A stretch of DNA of 39,561 bases from Bacillota bacterium. GTDB lineage: Bacteria; Bacillota; Clostridia; Acetivibrionales; JAMNYG01. The notes below the pieces were generated by a model, which worked only from the letters and a program-made list of their open reading frames with translations, did not search any database and was not told where the DNA came from. This document shows positions 10,419 through 19,219 of this stretch, piece by piece. How positions within the stretch are numbered: the stretch's first letter is position 1; each line of letters opens with the position of its first letter. The stretch covers positions 1 through 39,561 of the forward strand of contig JAMNYG010000160.1 in the NCBI GenBank assembly GCA_023622945.1, in the 5' to 3' direction. A program made the position numbers and the translations under genes.

Positions 10419-10790
10419 CTATTTGATTGACACAACTATTATTCCGATGCATATAAGCAATCCCCCTATTATCCTGTTGACAGGTAATGGCTCTGAAAAA
10501 ACAAAATATGAAGCTGCCATTACAAGTATGAAGGTCAGCAGCGTAAAGGGATAAGCATAGTTTAAAGGAGTTTTTGACAATGCAAAAAGCCACAGCAATG
10601 TACTCAAACCATAAAAAACCAGTCCTGTCAGTATAAGCGGTGAAGAAAGAATATTGGCAATAATTCGGATGATACCCGCCAGATCATGGCTGATACCCTG
10701 AATACCCAGATTCATCATGCCTTTCTTGAAAAGAACCTGTCCGCAACTGGCAAACAGCACGGAAATAAGCAGCATAATTTTCGAACTCAT
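10419..10790 (-). CDS. Four-TM SMR/EamA-type transporter, ArnE/ArnF-like candidate lipid-linked sugar flippase
   Basis: ISVLFASCGQVLFKKGM and LWLFALSKTPLNYAYPFTLLTFILVMAASYFVFSEPL; ATG at 10790 with GAGGGAG SD (ORF track extends to 10820). Confidence 0.82.
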   Translation of the reverse strand: MSSKIMLLISVLFASCGQVLFKKGMMNLGIQGISHDLAGIIRIIANILSSPLILTGLVFYGLSTLLWLFALSKTPLNYAYPFTLLTFILVMAASYFVFSEPLPVNRIIGGLLICIGIIVVSIK

Positions 10791-11189
10791 CGCATTCTCC
10801 CTCTGAAAATTATCCGTCAATATAAGCCTTCATCCATTGACAAAGGTCATGGGCTTTCATCTAAGTTTTTTCCAAACATAATAAATTTAATTTTATGCTT
10901 TATACCAGCTATCATGAAATGATATTCTGCGGAATAACATTGGAGCAAGCCTTAGAGACTGTTATTCCTTCATATCATTTCCGCCATTCCATGCCAGAAA
11001 CGTTTCAACTAACTATTAATATATAACACTGCAGAGCAATGAGCAAGGCAAAACAGTTTATTTTTACAATTTCTGTATATTCCGTATTGTCTCCGACACC
11101 CTGTCCGCCCTCCACAAGCGATTATGTGAACACATATGTCCTCAGGGTCATATATTATTCATAGAACATGCGATGTGAGGTGCGTTTTG

Positions 11190-11861
11190 ATGAATTATCA
11201 GTCCCGGAGTACGGCGTTTAATCCTTATGACAGGCAGCTGGAACCCTCTTCATATATCAGGCTGCTGCATGCATCCCCGGATGCGCCGAATGTAGACATA
11301 TATGCAAACGGAACCATTATAGCGAGAAATATATCCTACAGAAGTTTTACAGAATATTTTCCCGTAATACCCGGAAGTTATAATATACGCGTATTCCCGA
11401 CAGGTCAGACCCTGACCCCGGTGCTTGCAAGCAACGTGACTCTTTCACCCGAAACCATAACTACCATCGCTGTGACAGGAAGATTCTCTGCCCTCAGCCT
11501 GCTTCCGGTTCCCGATCCCATTTTGTTCTTCACGCCGGGCAGCGCATATGTAAGGTTTGTACATCTTTCACCAAATACATCAAGCGTTGACATAACACTG
11601 CCGGACGGAAGGTCATTATTCAGGGATATTGAGTATAGAGAACTCACTGGATACATCCCTTTAAGCCCGGCGGTATACACCATTAATGCAAGACTTGCCG
11701 GAACGCAGCAAATAATATTGACCGTACCAAACATACGGCTCCTTCCCAACAGGTTTTATTCCATCTACCTCGTAGGGTTGGCAGGCGGAAATCCACCTTT
11801 GCAGGTTCTGATACCGCTGGACGGAAACACATATATAAAATTCCGGCAACCGGTCTATTAG
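11190..11861 (+). CDS. DUF4397 domain-containing protein
   Basis: Repeated YIRLLHASPDAPNVDIYANG / YVRFVHLSPNTSSVDITLPDG; ATG at 11190 preceded by GAGGTG. Confidence 0.85.
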   Translation: MNYQSRSTAFNPYDRQLEPSSYIRLLHASPDAPNVDIYANGTIIARNISYRSFTEYFPVIPGSYNIRVFPTGQTLTPVLASNVTLSPETITTIAVTGRFSALSLLPVPDPILFFTPGSAYVRFVHLSPNTSSVDITLPDGRSLFRDIEYRELTGYIPLSPAVYTINARLAGTQQIILTVPNIRLLPNRFYSIYLVGLAGGNPPLQVLIPLDGNTYIKFRQPVY

Positions 11862-12033
11862 CGGCTTAATGTCCACATTGTCAGCTATATTTCAATGCTG
11901 CCGGGATGCGGCTTTTTGAAAATATCCATGATACACTTTTAAAATATTCGTGATGCAGCTTTCTGAAAACGAGTCTTTTATTCGGAATGTTGCATCTTTT
12001 TGTTTTCATCCCCCCTGCCGTCTTTGCCTGTGG

Positions 12034-12039
12034 TATAAT
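12034..12039 (+). promoter_or_regulatory. Candidate extended -10 promoter element (TGGTATAAT) upstream of the UxaA-like gene
   Basis: TG-n-TATAAT at 12031-12039, about 105 nt before the ATG; no clear -35. Confidence 0.4.
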
Positions 12040-12143
12040 TTATTAGTGTCACATACTGCTGTTAATGCTCAAAGTTTCTCCTGCATATTATTTCAGAGCC
12101 AATAACATGGCAGATGAATTTAACGAAATGGTGGAGGCAAAAC

Positions 12144-13643
12144 ATGCTTAAAAGCGGTAAACTTATCGCCATAAATGAAAAAGACAACGTTGCGGTGGCG
12201 GTAGAAAGCATAAAAAAGGGTGAAACTCTTACATTTAACGGATTGTCTTTCATTGCCGCCCATGACATCAAAAAGGGCCATAAAATAGCATTAAGGAGTA
12301 TTAACAAGGGCGAGAACATAATCAAATACGGGTATCCAATAGGCCACGCCACTGTTTCTGTCTCCGTTGGAGAATGGGTCCACACACATAATATCTCCAC
12401 CAACCTGGAAGGCTTATCAGAATATTCATACAATCCGCAAGGTGATATTTCTTTTTCGAAAGTACGGGAATATCCGGGGTTCATGGGATATGTCAGGGAA
12501 AACGGTTCAGTGGGAATACGAAATGAGATCTGGATAATCAATACGGTAGGCTGTATCAATAAAACAGCCGAGATACTGGCAAGAGAAGCAAACCGTATCT
12601 ATGCAGGCAAAACTGACGGCATCTACTCATTTCCACATCCATATGGCTGCTCTCAGCTTGGAGATGATCACAAAAACACTCAGAAGATACTGGCCGGCAT
12701 GGTGATGCATCCTAACGCTGCAGGCGTTCTTGTTCTGGGGCTTGGGTGTGAGAATAACAATATTCCGGAGTTTAAAAAGACTTTAGGTTCATACCATGGA
12801 TCCAGGGTTAAATTCCTTTCCGCCCAGGACGTAGAAGATGAAATTGAAGAAGGCCTAAGGCTGATAGGCGATCTGGTTGATTACGCTCAATCCTTTAAAA
12901 GGCAGCAATGCCCTGCATCCAAACTGGTCGTGGGCTTAAAGTGCGGCGGATCAGACGCCTTTTCCGGCATCACAGCCAATCCGCTGGCAGGGCTTTTTTC
13001 CGATTTGCTCACAGGTCTTGGAGGAACAACCATACTGGCAGAAGTTCCTGAAATGTTCGGTGCCGAGACCATTCTTATGGATAGGTGCACAGACAAGGAT
13101 GTTTTTGATAAAACCGTTTCACTTGTAAACAGTTTCAAAGAGTATTACATGCGCCATAATCAGAAAATCTATGAAAACCCGTCTCCCGGCAACAAGGAAG
13201 GCGGCATCTCCACACTTGAGGAAAAGTCCCTTGGATGTATACTTAAAGGGGGCAGGAGCAAAATCGTTGACGTTCTGGACTACGGCAGCAGGGTATCCAA
13301 ACCCGGTCTCAATCTTTTGGCAAGCCCCGGAAATGATATGGTATCATCTACGGCACTTATGGCTGCAGGGGCTCATCTGATACTGTTTACCACGGGAAGG
13401 GGTACCCCCTTTGGAGCTCCGGTGCCAACCCTGAAGATTTCCTCAAATACAGAGCTGTTTAACCGAAAAAGAAACTGGATGGACTACAACGCCGGAAAAC
13501 TTCTGGAAGATGACCATGTTGATCATGTAAGGGACCACTTTTTCCAGTTTGTCATGAGGGTTGCTTCAGGTGAAGTTTTAGCCAGGAATGAACTGAACGG
13601 TTACAGGGAGATCGCCATATTCAAGGATGGAGTAACCCTGTGA
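12144..13643 (+). CDS. UxaA-family (altronate dehydratase-like) hydrolase
   Basis: N-terminal SAF-like domain, then GYVRENGSVGIRNEIWIINTVGC, FPHPYGCSQLGDD, GLKCGGSDAFSGITANPLAG, FTTGRGTPFGAPVPTLKISSNTEL. GGAGG SD before ATG 12144. Confidence 0.93.
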   Translation: MLKSGKLIAINEKDNVAVAVESIKKGETLTFNGLSFIAAHDIKKGHKIALRSINKGENIIKYGYPIGHATVSVSVGEWVHTHNISTNLEGLSEYSYNPQGDISFSKVREYPGFMGYVRENGSVGIRNEIWIINTVGCINKTAEILAREANRIYAGKTDGIYSFPHPYGCSQLGDDHKNTQKILAGMVMHPNAAGVLVLGLGCENNNIPEFKKTLGSYHGSRVKFLSAQDVEDEIEEGLRLIGDLVDYAQSFKRQQCPASKLVVGLKCGGSDAFSGITANPLAGLFSDLLTGLGGTTILAEVPEMFGAETILMDRCTDKDVFDKTVSLVNSFKEYYMRHNQKIYENPSPGNKEGGISTLEEKSLGCILKGGRSKIVDVLDYGSRVSKPGLNLLASPGNDMVSSTALMAAGAHLILFTTGRGTPFGAPVPTLKISSNTELFNRKRNWMDYNAGKLLEDDHVDHVRDHFFQFVMRVASGEVLARNELNGYREIAIFKDGVTL

Positions 13644-13715
13644 AAAGTACCGAACAGCACTATGAAAAATGAAACAGCCCCTGACATATGCCCGTATCTG
13701 TCATTAACCGGCATA

Positions 13716-14141
13716 TCAGCCAAGCCTGTTCCTGTTCTGTCCGCCTTTTCCCAGCCTGCGCATTACAAAGGCGATTAATTCAGCCACAATTCCCACACCG
13801 ATTCCCAGTAACACCATCAAATAAAATGATATAACGCCTATCACATCTTCCCAGCCTGTCTTGCCTTCCTCCAAAAATATCATGATCATCATACATATGG
13901 CAAGAAATAATCCTCCGCTTGAGCATATGAACAGCCATCTGGCGTTAAAAAATCCAAAAAGACAAATAATAAAGGAAATCGCAACGCTTACTATTGCAAT
14001 GCCGGGTACTTCTTTGGGATCCAGACCGCTGCTTAGCAGAAACTGTGAACACAAATATATCGAAGCAAAAACCACTACGCTATATATTAATGCCAGCACA
14101 AACCATTTTTTATCATGCTTTTCAGGCAAAAAATCAAACAT
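13716..14141 (-). CDS. Hypothetical membrane protein (about 4 TM segments)
   Basis: 141 aa with strongly hydrophobic segments; GAGGGTATCCG upstream of ATG. Confidence 0.65.
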   Translation of the reverse strand: MFDFLPEKHDKKWFVLALIYSVVVFASIYLCSQFLLSSGLDPKEVPGIAIVSVAISFIICLFGFFNARWLFICSSGGLFLAICMMIMIFLEEGKTGWEDVIGVISFYLMVLLGIGVGIVAELIAFVMRRLGKGGQNRNRLG

Positions 14142-14234
14142 CGGATACCCTCCTCAATGTGTGGATGTGTTAATTATATCTCCATTATGTGAAAAAACAA
14201 AGCCTATTTCTCCTTTTTCCACACTTTAACATGA

Positions 14235-14275
14235 AACAACAAAACAGACTGAACCGTAATGGATCCAGTCTGTTT
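14235..14275 (-). terminator. Rho-independent-like terminator after the FAD-dependent oxidoreductase gene
   Basis: AAACAGACTG (14242-14251) / CAGTCTGTTT (14266-14275) stem; T-rich (TGTTGTTT) 3' side on minus strand. Confidence 0.6.
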
Positions 14276-14375
14276 CATTATGGCTGACAGCAAAAGCATT
14301 ACCTATCGCAAAAAGCTTTGGTTATATCAGAATACCAGCTTAATACAAAGCACTGTATTAATACAAAATATTGGT

Positions 14376-15647
14376 TTAATACAAGGCACCATGTTTATCC
14401 AAATAACTTTGTATCTCAGCAACATCCACCTTGCGGAATGAAGTGCCGTGCTTTAGCGCAACAGCAGCAGCAATTCCTGCAGCCTCGCCCATGCACGTTG
14501 TTATGGGCATCACGCGTATGGCCGCATGTGCTGCATGGGTTGCAGAGATAGGCCTCCCTGTAACTATCAGGTTGTTTATTCCTTTTGGAATCAAAGACCT
14601 GTAAGGAATAGTATAATAATCGTTGTCAGGTATATCCATTATTACGGTTCCTTCACTGGTAGGGCTGTGTATGTCCACCGGATAATTGCCCCTTGCTATT
14701 GAATCCTCAAACTTCACGGCATTTAAAAGGTCATCGGTGGTAAGCACATAATCCCCTACTATCCTCCGGCTTTCCCGTATGCCTGTCTGGGGCGCTGACA
14801 TAAGCAACTGGCAGTTTTCAAATCCCGGAATATTATCCTTGAAGAAACGGTACAGTTCAAATACCTGCTCGCGGGCTTCCATTTCCGCCCTGGTCAGGTC
14901 ATTTACGTCCACAGGGCATCTGCAGTAAATCCTGGTTGAATTAAGATGAAGGACATCCTCCACCATGTGAGGGAAGAACAGGACGTAATCCCTGGGGTTT
15001 TTAAGTTCTCCCTTGTTCTTCAGCTCCCTGAATTTTTCCTGCATTAATTCCCTGGCATTCCTGTCCTTAAACCAATCGGGATCAACATTAGCCAGTCTGA
15101 AGCACAAGGTCATTGGCTGGCAAAGACCATCCTCTTCCCTTCCCATTTCATACGGGCAGCCTGCAAGAGCGCTTAAATCAGCGTCTCCGGTAGCATCAAT
15201 AAAGAAGGAGGCAGTGTATTTTGTGTATCCCGACTTGCTCACTGCGGTTATGGACACTATTTTGTCATCCTTAATTTCCACTTCGGAAACAAAAGAATGA
15301 AAAACAATTTCAATTCCGTATTCTTTGACCAACCTGTCCAAAACCAGCTTCATTATCTCTTCATTAAAGGTGCTCCTGTTTGCATGGAGCCCTCCCAGTT
15401 CTGACAACCGGTCAAGTATAAGCTTGAAGATGCCTTTGTTTATCATCTTGTCAGGATGTTCCCTGCTTCCCTCTCTCAGGCAATAACCCATGAAGGGGTT
15501 TACCAGTCCTGCCGTAGCCATGCCGCCTAAAAATCCGTACCTTTCAACCAGCAGCACCTTTGCTCCTTCCCTGGCGGCGGATATTGCCGCTGCAACACCT
15601 GCAAGGCCTCCACCGGCTACTATTATGTCATAGACTTGTCTTTCCAC
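14376..15647 (-). CDS. FAD-dependent oxidoreductase (FAD_oxidored family)
   Basis: YDIIVAGGGLAGVAAAISAAREGAKVLLVERYGFLGGMATAGLV nucleotide-binding motif. GTG at 15647 with AGGGGG SD preferred over upstream ATG 15686. Confidence 0.9.
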   Translation of the reverse strand: MERQVYDIIVAGGGLAGVAAAISAAREGAKVLLVERYGFLGGMATAGLVNPFMGYCLREGSREHPDKMINKGIFKLILDRLSELGGLHANRSTFNEEIMKLVLDRLVKEYGIEIVFHSFVSEVEIKDDKIVSITAVSKSGYTKYTASFFIDATGDADLSALAGCPYEMGREEDGLCQPMTLCFRLANVDPDWFKDRNARELMQEKFRELKNKGELKNPRDYVLFFPHMVEDVLHLNSTRIYCRCPVDVNDLTRAEMEAREQVFELYRFFKDNIPGFENCQLLMSAPQTGIRESRRIVGDYVLTTDDLLNAVKFEDSIARGNYPVDIHSPTSEGTVIMDIPDNDYYTIPYRSLIPKGINNLIVTGRPISATHAAHAAIRVMPITTCMGEAAGIAAAVALKHGTSFRKVDVAEIQSYLDKHGALY

Positions 15648-15705
15648 CGTAATACCCCCTGCAAAATAAGTAGACAGTTTAGGCAATGATTAGTAAAACA
15701 GAGGA

Positions 15706-16755
15706 TTACCAGTCTATTTCCACCTGCTTGCCGTTGTTTGCAGCAGATTGGTATACGGCATCAAAAATCTTGTTCAGGACAAGACCGTGCCATGCCGAAG
15801 TATCAGGTGTCCTGCCGGTTTTGCAGCATTCAATGAAATGTTTGCTCATGTTAAGGGATCCGTTATCCTTTTCGGGTTCTATAGTGATATTAATGGGTGC
15901 TTCCAGTCGGTCGGTGTATATCTTTATATTATCACTGCAAATGATACCACCTTCGGTACCCAGTACCTCTACCCAATATCTGTTAGGCCAATGTGAAGCC
16001 CAGCTGGCTTCCAGAATTACCGTTGCACCGTTTTCAAACCTGATGAATGCTGAAGCAAGGTCCTCAACATCAAAATATCCGTCAGGCTCCGGATATCCCC
16101 AGTCACCTTTTCCTCTTCCATCCGGTCCGAACATTGCATAAGTTGAAGCCGCTACAGAAACCGGTTTGGGATATCCCATAAGATACAGGCACCTGTCCAA
16201 TGCATGTACGCCTATATCGGCACATGGCCCGCCTCCTGCCATATCCTTGCGGGTAAACCAGCTGCCCCAACCGGGTATGCCACTGCGGCGCATAAATGCA
16301 CACCTTCCGTAGTATATCTGGCCTAAGTGTTCTTCTGCGTATTTATGGGCAAGTTGAATCCCCGTGCCGTATCTTCCCTGGAGGGTAACCATGAGAGTCT
16401 TGCCTGTTTCCTTCTGAACCTCAACCATTTTCTGAGCATGTTCGGCATTCAAAGCCATGGGTTTTTCCACGAGAACATGCTTTCCTGCTTTCATGGCGTC
16501 GATGGCTGCCGGGGCATGAAGAGAATTTGGAAGGCTTATTACTATCGCATCCAGTTCTTCCATATCCAAAAGCTTGCTGTAATCATCCACCGCTCTTTCG
16601 ATGCCGTATTTCTCGGTGAATTCCTTCCTTCTGGCCTCTACCGGTTCTGCAACAGCAAGAACCTTTACACCGGGAATGGACTGAAAAACCCTGGCATGCG
16701 TGTGCGCAATGCATCCTCCTCCTGCAAGTCCGATCACAAAGGTACCGTTTTTCAT
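15706..16755 (-). CDS. Gfo/Idh/MocA-family oxidoreductase
   Basis: FVIGLAGGGCIAHTHARVFQSIPGVKVLAVAEP, AGKHVLVEKPMALNAEHA; ATG 16755 after GAGGGTG. Confidence 0.93.
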   Translation of the reverse strand: MKNGTFVIGLAGGGCIAHTHARVFQSIPGVKVLAVAEPVEARRKEFTEKYGIERAVDDYSKLLDMEELDAIVISLPNSLHAPAAIDAMKAGKHVLVEKPMALNAEHAQKMVEVQKETGKTLMVTLQGRYGTGIQLAHKYAEEHLGQIYYGRCAFMRRSGIPGWGSWFTRKDMAGGGPCADIGVHALDRCLYLMGYPKPVSVAASTYAMFGPDGRGKGDWGYPEPDGYFDVEDLASAFIRFENGATVILEASWASHWPNRYWVEVLGTEGGIICSDNIKIYTDRLEAPINITIEPEKDNGSLNMSKHFIECCKTGRTPDTSAWHGLVLNKIFDAVYQSAANNGKQVEIDW

Positions 16756-16848
16756 GTACAACACCCTCACTTTCGTAATAGTTAATAAATTTAATATAAG
16801 TACTTAATTAATGCTCTTAATGCACATTACAAAATTTTACAGATGAAA

Positions 16849-17667
16849 CTAGAACATGAAATACTCATTGATTTTTTCCTTCGGCAGCTTTCCTCCGTAT
16901 TCACTTATCTGGAAAGCCTCCGCATGTTTTACGTTTCTGCCTCTTTCTTCTCCATAACGCTCAATGAGCAGATCCCTGTACTTATCTGCTATTCCGATGT
17001 CATTTGCAGCCCTCTGTTCTGTAAGCCATTTGAGGCGTTCATCATCAGACTCGGGCACCTGGTCCAGCGTTTTTGCAAGATACGGCAGCCATTCATAAAA
17101 CTGAGATGTATGGCAATGAAGCATCCTCATCTTGAAATCTACCGCATCATCAATATCAATAATTATATCGGGTCTAAACTCAGAAGGATCCCTGAAATTA
17201 TCGCTCATATAAAGGATTATAGGCTGGTAATCAATTGCTTTGACCATTGGGCATATATTGGGAACTACAACGAGGTAGGAGCTGTCTTGAACAAGTAACG
17301 AGGTATTCCGATGATCGGGATGATAGTCATTGCTTCGGTGGGTTATTATAATATCAGGTCTGAATTCTCTTATGAGGCGTATGATGCTTTCACGGGTTTT
17401 CAGGTCGGCCTGGAGTTTTCCGTCTTCATTATCCAGAACTTCATACTCTATTCCAATAATACTTGCCGCCTTTAAGGCTTCCCGGCGTCTTCTCTCCACC
17501 AACTGGTTTCCTCCCATTATATGGTGGCCGGAGCTTCCGTTGGTTGCGGACACGAACTTCACTTTGTGGCCTAAACGGCTAAATTTCGCTGCCGTCCCTC
17601 CTACCTTGTATTCACAGTCATCAGGATGGGCACCTATTGCCAATATCCTCAGCTGTTTATGCTGCAT
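16849..17667 (-). CDS. PIG-L/LmbE-family deacetylase
   Basis: LRILAIGAHPDDCEYKVGGTAAKFSRLGHKVKFVSATNGSSGHH and THRSNDYHPDHRNTS motifs; ATG 17667 after AGGGGAAGAG. Confidence 0.92.
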   Translation of the reverse strand: MQHKQLRILAIGAHPDDCEYKVGGTAAKFSRLGHKVKFVSATNGSSGHHIMGGNQLVERRRREALKAASIIGIEYEVLDNEDGKLQADLKTRESIIRLIREFRPDIIITHRSNDYHPDHRNTSLLVQDSSYLVVVPNICPMVKAIDYQPIILYMSDNFRDPSEFRPDIIIDIDDAVDFKMRMLHCHTSQFYEWLPYLAKTLDQVPESDDERLKWLTEQRAANDIGIADKYRDLLIERYGEERGRNVKHAEAFQISEYGGKLPKEKINEYFMF

Positions 17668-18009
17668 AACCACTCTTCCCCTTTCAATCAATATCCCTGC
17701 ATCACGCAAAAAACACTTCCGACCTAAAAAAAGCAATGCGGCTAAATTTATACAGGTACTTGTATATCAAGATTATATATTATTTTCAAATGATATGAAA
17801 GTACTTCCATGTTAATGTTTTTCTGAACTTATTTTCAGTCATCCTCCGGTTTAATAACCTGCATAACATAACATTCAGAATCTTTAAGAAAACAAGGGTG
17901 TACATAATGAAGATAAAATTTGGGTAGAAAGTAACACAATGAGTAAGTGCTGAATATTGTGTAATAGGTTAAATCAAAACCATTAATTATTTGAGGAGGC
18001 TCGTATAAC

Positions 18010-18141
18010 ATGTCGGAAAGAGGTATTTTTGACAAATTCTTTAGAGATGATACCATCCTGTGGTTCATAATTCTGTTCCTGCTCCTGTTCTTCTGCGACA
18101 GAAAGAGAGACTTTGGACCGGTTGGTCCTGCCAGCTGCTAG
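18010..18141 (+). CDS. Small (43 aa) membrane-spanning protein, absent from ORF track
   Basis: MSERGIFDKFFRDDTILWFIILFLLLFFCDRKRDFGPVGPASC*, preceded by TTTGAGGAGGCTCGTATAAC (strong SD). Confidence 0.6.
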   Translation: MSERGIFDKFFRDDTILWFIILFLLLFFCDRKRDFGPVGPASC

Positions 18142-18193
18142 CACCGCATCTGTAAATACTGCAGGAGCAATTGATTTTTGCAGCCTTCCTGTT

Positions 18194-18231
18194 AAAAAAT
18201 CCTGGCGATCCTGTAAAATAGACTGCCAGGA
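18194..18231 (-). terminator. Rho-independent terminator downstream of AAC(3)-like gene
   Basis: Minus strand TCCTGGC-(18 nt)-GCCAGGA followed by TTTTTT. Confidence 0.65.
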
Positions 18232-18286
18232 ATGAAGTGGGAACATTTCTCAAGGAGATGTGTTCCTTTATCAATTATGCAACGGG

Positions 18287-18329
18287 GGACGGTTCTGACA
18301 TTTTTTATGCATTCCGGAACCGTCCCCTG
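18287..18329. repeat. REP-type palindrome (GGGGACGGTTC...GAACCGTCCCC)
   Basis: 11-bp perfect inverted arms at 18287-18297 and 18319-18329, same core as the 19148-19258 element. Confidence 0.85.
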
Positions 18330-18356
18330 TCACATCTGTCAGCCATAAATAAACTG

Positions 18357-19139
18357 TCACTTCTTATACCATTCTTCAGGAACGGGAGAATCGTCCGAAA
18401 AGAGATCCGGGTTCAGTTTCAGAAACTTCGTAGTCAAATCCGCCATTCCCCTGGCATCACATAATACGCTTCTCGCATCACCTATGTATCCTGCCTTAGC
18501 GATACCGGTGTAAATGAACGGCTCTTCCATTTTCCCATAGTTATACGAAACATCAATCCCGGGATGATAGTGCCTGTACATCGGCCTGTCAATGATCCTT
18601 CCGTCAGGCGTTACTATTTTCAGGTATTGATACTTGTCTGATATCCTGTTGGGAATATTGTTCCACTCCTCTACAGCGTGCAGGAAAGTGTTGGATCTAA
18701 GGCTGCAGCCAAGGAACAGTATCTTTGCATTCCTGTCATAAAGCTTGCCATAACATCCATTTCTGGGACACGGTGTATCCAGCAGTTCCTCCCCTGCCAC
18801 AAAAGAAGCTGCATCTTTACCTATAGCAGCGACGGAATGGGTAGGGTGCCAGGAACGCACCACTCCCGGGCGTTTTAGGAAAAGGTTTGTCAGAATACCT
18901 ACACATGACGGTTCGGTCAAAGGATTAAAAACCGAATACTCATCATTTATCTGCGCCCAGGTATGTGTAGGAAAAATCAAGAGCCCCGGCTTCATGTACT
19001 CAATAAATGCATCAAGCACGGTATCGGCTCCACCTTCCACCTCACCTATGGCCTTCATGGATGAATGGATCATTAAAGTGTCTTCAGGTTTTATTCCGAT
19101 GGCTGCTATATGATTAATCAAATCCTGCTTCGTATACAT
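18357..19139 (-). CDS. AAC(3)-family (aminoglycoside 3-N-acetyltransferase-like) acetyltransferase
   Basis: GIKPEDTLMIHSSMKAIGEVEGGADTVLDAFIEYMKPGLLIFPTHTWAQ, NPLTEPSCVGILTNLFLKRPGVVRSWHPTHSVAAIG are AAC(3) family motifs; AAGGAGG SD. Confidence 0.9.
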   Translation of the reverse strand: MYTKQDLINHIAAIGIKPEDTLMIHSSMKAIGEVEGGADTVLDAFIEYMKPGLLIFPTHTWAQINDEYSVFNPLTEPSCVGILTNLFLKRPGVVRSWHPTHSVAAIGKDAASFVAGEELLDTPCPRNGCYGKLYDRNAKILFLGCSLRSNTFLHAVEEWNNIPNRISDKYQYLKIVTPDGRIIDRPMYRHYHPGIDVSYNYGKMEEPFIYTGIAKAGYIGDARSVLCDARGMADLTTKFLKLNPDLFSDDSPVPEEWYKK

Positions 19140-19147
19140 AATGACCT

Positions 19148-19219
19148 CCTTCCTCCGGGACAGGGGACGGTCCTTCCTCCGGGACAGGGGACGGTCCTTC
19201 CTCCGGGACAGGGGACGGT
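19148..19219. repeat. Tandem array, 3 x 24 bp (CCTTCCTCCGGGACAGGGGACGGT)
   Basis: Exact copies at 19148-19171, 19172-19195, 19196-19219. Confidence 0.95.

Noticed and set aside
11905-11970. GATGCGGCTTTTTGAAAA / GATGCAGCTTTCTGAAAA direct repeat
   Set aside because: Two diverged copies in AT-rich intergenic DNA; too weak to interpret.
18357-19139. Antibiotic-resistance gene call for the AAC(3)-like protein
   Set aside because: Family membership is clear, but chromosomal sugar-locus context gives no evidence for resistance; kept as family-level call.
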